NCBI GenBank assembly: GCA_018261905.1
Contig: JAGTRU010000025.1
Span: forward strand, 1-55,300
Source of the DNA: Pseudomonadota bacterium
GTDB taxonomy: Bacteria > Pseudomonadota > Gammaproteobacteria > Burkholderiales > Rhodocyclaceae
Direction of reading: 5' to 3'
Length of the DNA: 55,300 nucleotides
The notes beneath the pieces are model-generated. The model made no database searches. It had not been told where the DNA came from and was given only the letters and a program-made list of their open reading frames with translations. A program made the position numbers and the translations under genes. Position 1 is the first letter of the stretch. Every line of letters begins with the position of its first letter. This document shows, piece by piece, positions 32,749 to 40,964 of this stretch.

Positions 32749-33885
32749 ATGTTGAAGCGATTTGTCGTCAAGAAGAACGAGCGCGGCGCCCTGCTCCGCG
32801 ACGGGGATTTCCAGCGCATCCTGAATGCCGGCTGCCACTATGCCTTCGACCCGCTGGGCCGACTGTCGCTGGTGACCTGGAAACTCGACGCGCCGATGAA
32901 CGATCACGACCTGGTGGATTACCTGCGCCAACATGAACCCGATGTCGCCGCGGAATATTTCGACTGTATGGAACTCAGCGAAGACGAAGCCGGGCTGCGC
33001 TATGAGAATAATGTGCTGGCCGAAATAGTGCCGCCCGGTGCCCGCCGTTTCTTCTGGAAAGGCTTGCTCAGCCACCGCCTGGAAAAAATCGACCTGCGCC
33101 AGACCTGCCGCCTGGCGCCGGAACTGGCCGCCCGCCTGACCCAGCCCGCCCTGCGCAATCGGGCCGTGCTCGGTACGCAGAGCCTGTTGCTGGCCCAGGT
33201 GCCGGCCTACCACGTCGGCGTACTGAAAATCGACGGCCGGGTGCAGGAACTGTTGCCGGCCGGGCTGGCCGCCTTCTGGCGCTTCAACCGCGACGTGCAG
33301 GTGGAAACGGTCGATATGCGCTGGCAGGCCATGGAAGTCAGTGGCCAGGAAATCCTCAGCGCCGACAAGGTCGGCCTGCGCCTCAACCTGGCCGCCACCT
33401 GGCGTTACACCGACGTCCTGCTGGCGCACGAAAAGCTGGGCAAGCCGGCCGAGCACATCTACCGCGAGCTGCAGTTCGGCCTGCGGGCGGCGGTCGGTAC
33501 GCGCAATCTCGACCAACTGCTGGCCGACAAGCAGCTCATCGACAGCGTGGTGAGCACCCACATCGCCCGCAAGCTGGACGGCTTCGGCATCGAAGTCGGC
33601 AGCATCGGGGTCAAGGACATCGTGCTGCCGGGCGAGATCAAGACCATTCTGGCGCAGGTGGTGGAAGCCGAAAAGGCGGCCGAAGCCAACGTCATCCGCC
33701 GGCGCGAGGAAACGGCAGCGACCCGTTCGCTGCTCAACACCGCGAAGGTCATGGAAGACAACCCGACGGCCCTGCGCCTGAAGGAGCTGGAAACGCTGGA
33801 ACGGGTCGCCGAACGCATCGACCGCATCTCGGTCTTCGGCGGCCTGGACCAGGTACTGAACGGGCTGGTGACAATCCGGCAATAA
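32749..33885 (+). CDS. SPFH/slipin-family protein of the RNA-repair operon
   Basis: A 378-residue stomatin/prohibitin-like protein. The SPFH domain runs from about 150 to 300 (AYHVGVLKIDGRVQELLPAG ... VGTRNLDQLLADKQLIDS), followed by a charged helical region (VVEAEKAAEANVIRRREETAA) that probably forms a coiled coil for oligomers. Unlike typical slipins it has no N-terminal membrane hairpin and instead carries an extra 140-residue N-terminal region, so it is likely soluble. ATG 32749 has GGGAG at a good distance; ATG 32743 is two codons upstream. First protein gene after the sigma-54 promoter. Slipins recur in rtcB operons; the role is unknown. Confidence 0.85.
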   Translation: MLKRFVVKKNERGALLRDGDFQRILNAGCHYAFDPLGRLSLVTWKLDAPMNDHDLVDYLRQHEPDVAAEYFDCMELSEDEAGLRYENNVLAEIVPPGARRFFWKGLLSHRLEKIDLRQTCRLAPELAARLTQPALRNRAVLGTQSLLLAQVPAYHVGVLKIDGRVQELLPAGLAAFWRFNRDVQVETVDMRWQAMEVSGQEILSADKVGLRLNLAATWRYTDVLLAHEKLGKPAEHIYRELQFGLRAAVGTRNLDQLLADKQLIDSVVSTHIARKLDGFGIEVGSIGVKDIVLPGEIKTILAQVVEAEKAAEANVIRRREETAATRSLLNTAKVMEDNPTALRLKELETLERVAERIDRISVFGGLDQVLNGLVTIRQ

Positions 33886-33918
33886 GCAGCCGCAGCGGCG
33901 GCAAGAAAGGAGCGAAGG

Positions 33919-34365
33919 ATGAAAGCCTTCAAGAGTGGAAAACAGCGCCGGGTCGAACTACTGGCCGCCCGCGAGCGCCGCCGGCAGCGGCGCTCGCGGC
34001 AGGCCAAGGCTGATGCATCGCCCGCCGTCAAACGCTGCCCAGCGGCCTGCGTGCCAGTCGATCCGGCGCGCCTGCAGCCGTATAACAGCTACGACGTGCC
34101 AGATTTCGTGTGGCGCGGCTATTACGTCGATCTCGCTTTCCGCTGCCGCGACTGTGGTGCCGAAGGTGTGTGGACAGCTGAACGGCAACGCTGGTGGTAC
34201 GAACTTGCCGGCGGAGACGTCTACACCACGGCTTGCCGCTGCGCGCCTTGCCGGGCAAAGGCCCGGCAACGCAAGACCGAGGCCCGGCAGCGTTCGCTGC
34301 CGGGATGGCTGGACAAGCAAGCGGCACGGGCGGGTTCGAGTCCCGCCATGTCCACCAGATGCTGA
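33919..34365 (+). CDS. Zinc-ribbon protein (zf-trcl-like) whose 3' end overlaps tRNA-like element C
   Basis: A 148-residue basic protein. An Arg-rich N-terminus (RERRRQRRSRQ) precedes a zinc-ribbon with C-x2-C in FRCRDCGAEGVWTAERQ and a second Cys set in CRCAPCRAKA. It probably binds RNA. The last 40 residues or so (after CRAKARQRKTEARQ) are encoded by DNA that folds into two 9-bp hairpins and a tRNA-like element, and AGSSPA is simply a translated T-arm. Either the frame runs through an RNA gene or the 3' end was captured by it. Start supported by GGAG/AAGG just upstream. Confidence 0.75.
   Translation: MKAFKSGKQRRVELLAARERRRQRRSRQAKADASPAVKRCPAACVPVDPARLQPYNSYDVPDFVWRGYYVDLAFRCRDCGAEGVWTAERQRWWYELAGGDVYTTACRCAPCRAKARQRKTEARQRSLPGWLDKQAARAGSSPAMSTRC
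34248..34304 (+). ncRNA. Two consecutive perfect 9-bp hairpins before tRNA-like element C
   Basis: Hairpin 1: TTGCCGGGC (34248-34256), loop AAAG, GCCCGGCAA (34261-34269). Hairpin 2: CCCGGCAGC (34283-34291), loop GTTC, GCTGCCGGG (34296-34304). Both are perfect and lie inside the zinc-ribbon frame. Two such stems 13 bases apart, 6 bases before a tRNA-like element, are unlikely to be chance coding sequence. They may be processing signals or part of one RNA with element C. Confidence 0.5.
34311..34357 (+). ncRNA. tRNA-like element C, minihelix with encoded CCA
   Basis: A 47-nt tRNA mimic. The acceptor GGACAAG (34311-34317) pairs with CATGTCC (34347-34353) with a single A-A mismatch. The T-arm is GCGGG-TTCGAGT-CCCGC (34330-34346), with a consensus T-loop. 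Discriminator A34354 is followed by encoded CCA (34355-34357). Only 12 bases lie between acceptor and T-arm, so there are no D or anticodon arms. It has the same design as element A but unrelated stem sequences, showing the fold and not the sequence is kept. It lies 67 bases before the rtcB start. Confidence 0.6.
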
Positions 34366-34424
34366 ATAAATAGTCGAGGCCCGTTACCATTCGGTCGCGG
34401 GCAAGAACAGAACAGGAAAGAAAA

Positions 34425-35642
34425 ATGACTTACCAATTGCAGGAAGTTGAAAACGGAAAGCCGATCAAGCTGTGGACCGAAGGCGTCCCGGTCGAGGATG
34501 AAGCCCGCCAGCAACTCATGAACACGGCGAAGATGCCCTTCATCTTCAAGCACATGGCGGTGATGCCGGATGTGCACCTCGGTAAGGGTTCGACCATCGG
34601 CAGCGTGATTCCGACCCAGGGCGCGATCATTCCGGCCGCCGTCGGTGTCGATATCGGTTGCGGCATGATGGCCGCCCGGACGAGCCTGAGCGCCGCCGAT
34701 CTGCCCGATAACCTGCACGGCCTGCGCTGTGCCATCGAAAGCGCCGTGCCGCACGGGCGAACCATGACGCGCGCCCGGCGCGATAAAGGTTCTTGGGAAA
34801 ACCCGCCGGCCGCCGTCGATGCCATGTGGAGCGGCCTGTTGCCGGGCTTCGCGCGCATTACCGAAAAGTATCCGCGCCTGAAGAACACCAACAACCACAA
34901 GCATCTGGGAACGCTGGGCACCGGTAACCACTTCATCGAGGTTTGCCTCGACGAGGCGGATCGCGTCTGGTTCATGCTGCATTCCGGCTCACGCGGGGTA
35001 GGTAACGCCATCGGCAACCTGTTCATCGAACTGGCCCAGGCCGATATGCGCGAGCATATCGCGAACCTGCCGGACCGTAATCTGGCCTATTTCGAGGAAG
35101 GCTGCACTCACTTCGGCGATTACATCGAGGCGGTTGGCTGGGCCCAGGATTACGCCCGGCGCAACCGTGACGTGATGATGGAAAACGTCATCGCGGCAGC
35201 CCGCTCGGTGATCGCCAAACCTTTCGCGACCGACGTCGAGGCGGTGAATTGCCACCACAACTACGTGCAGCGCGAAACCCACTTCGGCGCCGAGGTCCTG
35301 GTTACCCGCAAGGGCGCGGTATCGGCGCAAAAAGGCGAACTCGGCATCATTCCGGGATCGATGGGCGCCAAGAGCTTCATCGTGCGCGGTCTGGGTAACG
35401 AAGAGGCCTTCTGCTCGTGCAGCCACGGCGCCGGTCGAACCATGAGCCGCAACGAGGCCAAGCGCCGCTTCACGGTCAACGACCAGGTCAAGGCCACGGC
35501 CCACGTCGAGTGCCGCAAGGATAGTGAAGTCATCGATGAAATCCCGATGGCCTATAAGGACATCGACGCCGTGATGCAGGCCCAGCGCGAACTGGTGGAA
35601 GTGGTGCATACGCTGCGGCAGGTGGTTTGTGTGAAAGGATAG
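34425..35642 (+). CDS. rtcB: RNA-splicing ligase RtcB (3'-phosphate / 5'-OH RNA ligase)
   Basis: A 405-residue GTP- and Mn-dependent ligase that seals RNA 2',3'-cyclic phosphate or 3'-phosphate ends to 5'-OH ends, as produced by tRNA-cleaving toxins. E. coli RtcB is 408 residues. Active-site features are all present: D75-I-G-C78, GTGNH169, H185, NCHHNY (His277/278) and the guanylylated His334 in CSHGAGRTMSR. It lies in the sigma-54/RtcR operon just after tRNA-like element C; the HEAT-like gene follows after 3 bases. Confidence 0.97.
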   Translation: MTYQLQEVENGKPIKLWTEGVPVEDEARQQLMNTAKMPFIFKHMAVMPDVHLGKGSTIGSVIPTQGAIIPAAVGVDIGCGMMAARTSLSAADLPDNLHGLRCAIESAVPHGRTMTRARRDKGSWENPPAAVDAMWSGLLPGFARITEKYPRLKNTNNHKHLGTLGTGNHFIEVCLDEADRVWFMLHSGSRGVGNAIGNLFIELAQADMREHIANLPDRNLAYFEEGCTHFGDYIEAVGWAQDYARRNRDVMMENVIAAARSVIAKPFATDVEAVNCHHNYVQRETHFGAEVLVTRKGAVSAQKGELGIIPGSMGAKSFIVRGLGNEEAFCSCSHGAGRTMSRNEAKRRFTVNDQVKATAHVECRKDSEVIDEIPMAYKDIDAVMQAQRELVEVVHTLRQVVCVKG

Positions 35643-35645
35643 GAC

Positions 35646-37058
35646 ATGGAAAACCGTTGGTTGCAGGCACTGAACGAAAGACTGCTGCGCTTTAACCGAA
35701 GCCTCGACTGGCCGACATACAAGGCCAATCGAGCGCAGGTACTTGAAGACCTGGCCGAGGCGGATGTCACGAACCCAGCGGTTGAGAAGGGGCTGGTCGA
35801 GCTCGCCCGGTCCGGCGACGGCTACTTGCGCGAAGCGGCTGTTCGCCAACTGCGCAAGGGCTGCTCCGAGGCCGCCTGGCAGGTGCTGATCAAATGCCAG
35901 AACGATTGGGTGCCGCAGGTACGCCAGGCGGCGTTGGCGTCAGCCGGGATGTTTCTGAAAACGGAAAGGCTGCCGGTCGTACTTGCTTCTCTGAATGCCA
36001 TCGTTCGCCTGACGGGAAAATCGCGGACCGATCACCGTCGCTTTGTCGATCAGGTCGGTGCTTTTCTCGACCGCCAGGAACACCGCCCGGCCGTACTCGC
36101 CCACTTTCGCAAAAGCCGTGGCCCGGTCGCCGGCTTCCTGTTGTCCCGCCTGCTGGGTTGGCCGCAGGAGGTGCAGGCAGAGGTCGTCCGACTGAGTACG
36201 CGGCACAAGGATGCCATCGTTCGTTCGCGTTTCCTCGCTGCCTGCCAGACACAGGGCGCAGTAGGCGAGGAAGCCTTGCGTGTCCTGCTCGACGACCGGT
36301 TTCCCGGCAATCGGCAAAAAGCTTTTCTCGCCTTGTGGCGACGCGACCTGTCGTCGGCAGAGCGGGCCAGCCTGTTGCCCAAGACCTTGCTCGATCCTTC
36401 CGGCGCCGTGCGGGAGGTGGCGTTGTGGGCGGCCAGGCAAAGCGCCTTCGATCTGACCGCGTTCGTCGCAGAGCAAGGCAAGGGGGAATCCTTGACGCCG
36501 CGCGCTTATCTCGGCTGGCTCCATCTGTTGGGCAGCACCGGCAAGACCGACTGCCTCCCGCTCATCCAGGCAGCATTTGCCGACTCGCGCCCGAAAGTGC
36601 GGCAGGCAGCCTTGCTGGCCTGGGTGGCTTTATCCAGGGAAACGGCGGATGCGCCGACCAGCCAGGCCATGCTCGACGTCTCGCCGAAAGTCGCCAAATT
36701 GGCCGGGCAATTGCTGCGCAAGGGCAAGGTGGCGCTTTCCGGCACGCAGTTGCAGTGGATCGCGGAGGAACTGGAAAGCTGCGGCGATCTCGACCGGCTG
36801 CTGGCCTTATCGCTGCGCTTGCCGTACTGGGAACGATTGCTCTACCTGCTGGAATTACAAGCCCGTTTCGGCGGGGCGAAGGAGCAGACACAAATTGCCG
36901 GTGAAGTACATGCCTGCTTGCAGCGCCAGCGTTACGCGCTGAACGGACAAGCACCGGAACTCCAGGCACGGGTAAGACGGGCCATGCAGCAAAGCGGCCT
37001 GATCGACGTCTGGCGAAATTTCGACAAAACCATCGTGTCGTTGGAACAGTTTCTCTGA
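35646..37058 (+). CDS. HEAT-like helical repeat protein of the RNA-repair operon
   Basis: A 470-residue all-helical protein built of repeats of about 35-45 residues with HEAT character, e.g. LVELARSGDGYLREAAVRQL, WVPQVRQAALASAGMFL, DAIVRSRFLAACQTQGAVG and SRPKVRQAALLAWVALS. It has no enzymatic motif, signal peptide or TROVE domain, so it is not Rsr/Ro60. Helical repeat proteins often scaffold RNA or protein complexes; here it may present substrates to RtcB, RlaP and RtcA (inference). Three bases separate it from rtcB. Confidence 0.8.
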   Translation: MENRWLQALNERLLRFNRSLDWPTYKANRAQVLEDLAEADVTNPAVEKGLVELARSGDGYLREAAVRQLRKGCSEAAWQVLIKCQNDWVPQVRQAALASAGMFLKTERLPVVLASLNAIVRLTGKSRTDHRRFVDQVGAFLDRQEHRPAVLAHFRKSRGPVAGFLLSRLLGWPQEVQAEVVRLSTRHKDAIVRSRFLAACQTQGAVGEEALRVLLDDRFPGNRQKAFLALWRRDLSSAERASLLPKTLLDPSGAVREVALWAARQSAFDLTAFVAEQGKGESLTPRAYLGWLHLLGSTGKTDCLPLIQAAFADSRPKVRQAALLAWVALSRETADAPTSQAMLDVSPKVAKLAGQLLRKGKVALSGTQLQWIAEELESCGDLDRLLALSLRLPYWERLLYLLELQARFGGAKEQTQIAGEVHACLQRQRYALNGQAPELQARVRRAMQQSGLIDVWRNFDKTIVSLEQFL

Positions 37059-37080
37059 CGACAAAAGCGAGCTCAGCATC

Positions 37081-37893
37081 ATGGAAAAAACAGAACAAAC
37101 CGTCCTCAGCGCCCACCCGGTCGCCCCCGAAATCCGCGAGCGGGTCCTGCAGGCGCTGGTCGACATCGAGACGCAGCACGACGTCAAGGTGCTGTTCGCC
37201 TGCGAGTCGGGCAGTCGCGGCTGGGGGTTTGCTTCGCCGGACAGCGATTACGACGTGCGTTTCATCTACGTGCATCGCCAGCCGTGGTATCTGGCGGTCG
37301 AGGCCGGGCGCGACGTCATCGAGTTGCCGATCAGCAACGAGCTCGACGTCAGCGGCTGGGAGCTGCGCAAGGCCTTGCGCCTGCTGCGCCGGGCCAATCC
37401 GGTAGTGCTCGAATGGCTGGATTCGCCGGTCGTCTATCGCCAGGATGCAGAGGCGGCCGGGCGGCTGCGCCAGTTGGCCCCGGACTATTTCTCCGAACTG
37501 CGCGGGCGTTATCACTACCTGGCGATGGCCCGCAAGAATTTCCGCGGCTATCTGCAGGGCGACAGCGTGCGTCTGAAAAAGTACCTTTACGTGCTGCGCC
37601 CGCTGCTCGCCGTGCGCTGGATCGACGATGGCCGGGGCCGGCCGCCGATGCGCTTTGCCGAGCTGGTCGCCGGCACCGTGAGCGACGCCGGTCTGCTGAC
37701 CGAAATCAACCAGTTGCTGGCGATCAAGATGCAGGCCGGCGAAGCCGAATACAGCCCGCGCTGGCCGCGCATCCACGCCTTCATCGAAAGCGAACTGGGG
37801 CGCGAAGAGCGGGCGATTTACAAGAAACCCGAAGGCAGCAGCACGGCGCTCGACGCTTTCCTGATGGAAACAGTGCTCGCCTTCTCGTCATAG
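37081..37893 (+). CDS. RlaP-type nucleotidyltransferase (RNA repair pathway, pol-beta family)
   Basis: A 270-residue predicted nucleotidyltransferase. The pol-beta signature is intact: G44-S45-R-G-W-G, then S55-D56-Y-D58 with the two metal-binding aspartates in SPDSDYDVRFIYVH. The following region (ANPVVLEWLDSPVVYR, YHYLAMARKNFRGYLQG, KKYLYVLRPLLAVRW) matches the RlaP family, which was named for its association with RNA repair genes. It may add nucleotides to damaged RNA 3' ends, a plausible activity given the encoded CCA-ended tRNA mimics upstream (inference). Confidence 0.85.
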   Translation: MEKTEQTVLSAHPVAPEIRERVLQALVDIETQHDVKVLFACESGSRGWGFASPDSDYDVRFIYVHRQPWYLAVEAGRDVIELPISNELDVSGWELRKALRLLRRANPVVLEWLDSPVVYRQDAEAAGRLRQLAPDYFSELRGRYHYLAMARKNFRGYLQGDSVRLKKYLYVLRPLLAVRWIDDGRGRPPMRFAELVAGTVSDAGLLTEINQLLAIKMQAGEAEYSPRWPRIHAFIESELGREERAIYKKPEGSSTALDAFLMETVLAFSS

Positions 37894-37912
37894 AAAACAG
37901 AAAAAGATACGT

Positions 37913-38932
37913 ATGGAAACCTTGGAACTCGATGGCGCGCGCGGCGAAGGCGGCGGCCAGATTTTGCGCACGGCCCTGAGCCTGTCGATGATTACCGGCA
38001 CGCCCTTTCGCATCGAGCGCATCCGCGCCGGGCGCAAGAAGCCGGGGCTGCTGCGCCAGCACCTGACGGCCGTCAATGCGGCGACGGAAATCTGCGGCGC
38101 CGAAGTCAGTGGCGCCGAACCCGGCTCGCAGACACTGCATTTCAAGCCGGGACGGATCCGTGGCGGCGATTACCGCTTTGCCATCGGCACGGCCGGCAGT
38201 TGCACGCTGGTCCTGCAGACGCTGTTGCCGGCCCTGTGGTTTGCCGATTGTGAAAGCATGCTGCAGGTCAGCGGCGGCACCCACAATCCGGCCGCGCCGC
38301 CGGCCGATTTCCTGATCCGCAGCTGGTTGCCGCTGCTGCGCACGATGGGCGTCGACATGGATATCGAACTGTTGCGCCACGGCTTCTACCCGGCCGGCGG
38401 CGGCGAAATCCGCGCCCGCGTCGCACCGCTCGCCGAGTGGCGGCCGCTGCACCTCGAAGAACGCGGCGCCTTGCTGAGCACCCGGGCCATCGGCGTCGTT
38501 GCCGGGGTGCCGGGCGATGTCGCCAAACGCGAGTTGGAACGGACCAGCGCCCAACTCGGCCCGCTCGACGAGGAAATCCGCATGCTGCCGGCGCGCGAAG
38601 GACCGGGCAATGTGCTGCTCATCGAACTGGCCTACCAGCAGGTCTGCGAAATCGTCTCGGCGCATGGCGAACGCGGCCGACCGGCCGTCGCGGTGGCCGA
38701 CAGCGCCGCCCGCGAAGCCCGCCACTACCGCGACAGCGGCGCCGCCGTCGGCGAACACCTGGCCGACCAGCTCCTGCTGCCGCTCGCCCTGGCCGGCCAG
38801 GGCAGCTTCACGACCCACGTCTTGTCGCCCCACCTGCACACGAACCGGGAGGTTATCGAGAAATTCCTGCCGGTGAGCTTCGGGATCAGCGAGAACAAAG
38901 GGATGGCCAGAGTTTTCGTCGAGGAGAGCTGA
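37913..38932 (+). CDS. rtcA: RNA 3'-terminal phosphate cyclase
   Basis: A 339-residue ATP-dependent enzyme that turns RNA 3'-phosphates into 2',3'-cyclic phosphates, a substrate form for RtcB. Typical blocks are LDGARGEGGGQILRTALSLS (7-26), RAGRKKPGLLRQHL, FYPAGGGEI and the C-terminal HLHTN, where His307 corresponds to the adenylylated His309 of E. coli RtcA. Last gene of the RNA-repair operon; no terminator is obvious in the 104 AT-rich bases before the Fic gene. Confidence 0.96.
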   Translation: METLELDGARGEGGGQILRTALSLSMITGTPFRIERIRAGRKKPGLLRQHLTAVNAATEICGAEVSGAEPGSQTLHFKPGRIRGGDYRFAIGTAGSCTLVLQTLLPALWFADCESMLQVSGGTHNPAAPPADFLIRSWLPLLRTMGVDMDIELLRHGFYPAGGGEIRARVAPLAEWRPLHLEERGALLSTRAIGVVAGVPGDVAKRELERTSAQLGPLDEEIRMLPAREGPGNVLLIELAYQQVCEIVSAHGERGRPAVAVADSAAREARHYRDSGAAVGEHLADQLLLPLALAGQGSFTTHVLSPHLHTNREVIEKFLPVSFGISENKGMARVFVEES

Positions 38933-39036
38933 GCACGAAAGTGCTGGAGCAGAGCCGCACAAACTTAAATAGCGACAACTGTATTAACGGATTAATATAA
39001 GAACCTTAAATAAGAAACCGGCAATTAAGGCTTGGT

Positions 39037-40245
39037 ATGCGCAAGACCGACTTACATCCCGACTTGCAGGCGAATTGCGTGGCGCTCCCCGACAGGAGTG
39101 GATGTTATGCCGTCATTCCCCTGCCGGTCCCGCTTAGCGTCGATGTCCCGAAGTGTCATGGGCTTTTTGCGCTGGCCAAGCGCGAACTTGAACTCCTCAA
39201 AGAGGCGACAAGCAGACAGCCCGAGCATGCCGGCTTGTTGCTGTGGATGCTCAACCGAAGAGAAGCCGTAGACAGCAGTCAGATTGAGGGAACCCGTACC
39301 GGGTTCGACGACCTGCTCCTGCACGAACTGGAAAATCCCGCCCCCGATCGAGCCAATGCCGATGCGCGCGAGACTTTTGCCTACGTGCGCGCTTTCGCCT
39401 TCGCCAAATCAGCCGTGGAAACAGGCGGAAAACAGGCGCTTAATCTCGATCTGCTCCGGGAAATTCATGCCGAGTTGATGGCCGGACAAGCTCGCAGCAA
39501 GCCCGGCCATTTCCGCGATCAGCAAAACTATATCGGCATGCCCCCCGAAATGGCGCGCTACATTCCGCCACCACCGACTGAAGTCCTGCGCCTCATGGAA
39601 GACCTGCTGCGCCTGCTGCAGTACGAGCCGGAAGGCGTCATGGAAAGCTCAGTGCTCATGCGTGCGGCAATCGCCCATGCGCAGTTCGAAGCCATCCATC
39701 CTTTTCTCGACGGCAACGGGCGAACCGGCCGCCTGCTGCTGCCCATGATTTTTCTGGCAGCGGGTGAGCCGCCGATACATCTGGCCACCTTTCTGAAGCT
39801 CCGCCAGCAGGCCTATTACGACGCTCTACTGGCCGTCCAGATGCGGCTCGACTGGACCCCTTGGCTGACCCTGTTCCTGGAATGTTGCATCGCCTCCTGC
39901 CGGCACACAGTACAACTGCTTGCCACGCTCAAAGTCATCCTCGACAAATGGCAAGGCCTGCTGCACGCACAACGTAAACGCAAGGATGCGGCGATCTGGC
40001 GAGTGGCCGACCTGCTGCTGGGGCACCCGGTAATTACCGTCGGCGAAATCGTCCGCCGTCTGGGCATCTCTTTTCCCTCCGCCAATTCGGCGGTCGATGA
40101 ACTCGTCCGCCTGGGAATCCTGCGGCCGGTTAACGATCAACGCCGACACCGGGCTTTTCATGCGCATGAAATCATGAATGCGCTCTACACCGGGCTCGAT
40201 AGCGTGCTCGACGAAGCGGCACGGGCTGGCCGGTTTAACGGCTGA
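39037..40245 (+). CDS. Fic-domain protein (AMPylator-like) with autoinhibitory motif
   Basis: A 402-residue Fic protein. The catalytic motif H221-PFLDGNGRTG-R232 is complete. An inhibitory helix motif S80-x3-E84-G85 (SSQIEG) lies N-terminal to the Fic core, as in class II Fic proteins, so no separate antitoxin is needed. The C-terminal third has a winged-helix-like region (AIWRVADLLLGHPVITVGEIVRRL). Family members transfer AMP from ATP to target proteins. It follows rtcA on the same strand after an AT-rich gap, and is convergent with livF. A link to RNA repair is possible but unproven. Confidence 0.9.
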   Translation: MRKTDLHPDLQANCVALPDRSGCYAVIPLPVPLSVDVPKCHGLFALAKRELELLKEATSRQPEHAGLLLWMLNRREAVDSSQIEGTRTGFDDLLLHELENPAPDRANADARETFAYVRAFAFAKSAVETGGKQALNLDLLREIHAELMAGQARSKPGHFRDQQNYIGMPPEMARYIPPPPTEVLRLMEDLLRLLQYEPEGVMESSVLMRAAIAHAQFEAIHPFLDGNGRTGRLLLPMIFLAAGEPPIHLATFLKLRQQAYYDALLAVQMRLDWTPWLTLFLECCIASCRHTVQLLATLKVILDKWQGLLHAQRKRKDAAIWRVADLLLGHPVITVGEIVRRLGISFPSANSAVDELVRLGILRPVNDQRRHRAFHAHEIMNALYTGLDSVLDEAARAGRFNG

Positions 40246-40259
40246 AACCCACGCCGCCC

Positions 40260-40964
40260 TCACTCCCCGAGATAGGCCGCCCTAACCTTCGGATCGTCGA
40301 GCAATTGCGCCGAATCGCCATGCACGGTGATTTCGCCGCTTTCCATGACGTAAGCGCGCTGGCTGGATTCGAGGGCCAGTTTGGCGTTCTGTTCGATGAG
40401 CAGGATGGTCATGCCGTCGGCGGCGACGGCGCGGACCACTTCGAATATCTTCTGCACCATGATCGGCGCCAGGCCCATCGAGGGTTCGTCGAGGAGCAGC
40501 ATTTTCGGCCGGCTCATCAGGGCGCGGCCGATCGCCAGCATTTGCTGTTCGCCGCCGGAAAGGGTGCCGGCGAGTTGGCTTTCGCGTTCCTTGAGGCGCG
40601 GGAAATAGCCGTACACCTTGGCCAAGTCGGCCGCAATGGCCGCCTTGTCGTCGCGCACAAAGGCGCCCATCGCCAGGTTTTCGGCGACGCTCAGGCGGGG
40701 AAAGACGCCGCGCCCTTCGGGGACCAGCGCGATGCCGCGGCGGATGATGTCGTGCGGCGCCAGACGGTCGATCTTCTCGCCGCAGAAATGGACGTCGCCG
40801 CCGACCGCGTCGATGACGCGGGCGATGGCTTTCAGCGTGGTGGTCTTGCCGGCGCCGTTGGCGCCGATCAGGGCCACCATTTCGCCCTGGTTGACGTGGA
40901 AGGTGATGCTGCGCACCGCCTGGATGCCGCCATAGGCGACGTGGAGTCCGGTTACTTCAAGCAC
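40260..40964 (-). CDS. livF: Branched-chain amino acid ABC transporter ATPase LivF
   Basis: A 234-residue ABC ATPase with Walker A GANGAGKTT, the ABC signature LSGGEQQ and Walker B LLLDEPSMGL, ending in EKVRAAYLGE-like DPKVRAAYLGE, typical of LivF. It energises uptake of Leu/Ile/Val or related amino acids. It starts with GTG and overlaps livG by 8 bases. Last gene of the livJ-H-M-G-F order on this strand. Confidence 0.95.
   Translation of the reverse strand: MLEVTGLHVAYGGIQAVRSITFHVNQGEMVALIGANGAGKTTTLKAIARVIDAVGGDVHFCGEKIDRLAPHDIIRRGIALVPEGRGVFPRLSVAENLAMGAFVRDDKAAIAADLAKVYGYFPRLKERESQLAGTLSGGEQQMLAIGRALMSRPKMLLLDEPSMGLAPIMVQKIFEVVRAVAADGMTILLIEQNAKLALESSQRAYVMESGEITVHGDSAQLLDDPKVRAAYLGE

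Noticed and set aside
35646..37058. HEAT-like protein as Rsr/Ro60, expected with Y RNAs in some rtc operons
   Set aside because: No TROVE or von Willebrand A motifs; the sequence is a run of helical repeats only.
30487..40245. RNA-repair/Fic region as a mobile genomic island
   Set aside because: No integrase, transposase or attachment repeats, and codon use resembles the neighbours; only the short gaps at 32.1-32.2 kb and 38.9-39.0 kb are AT-rich.
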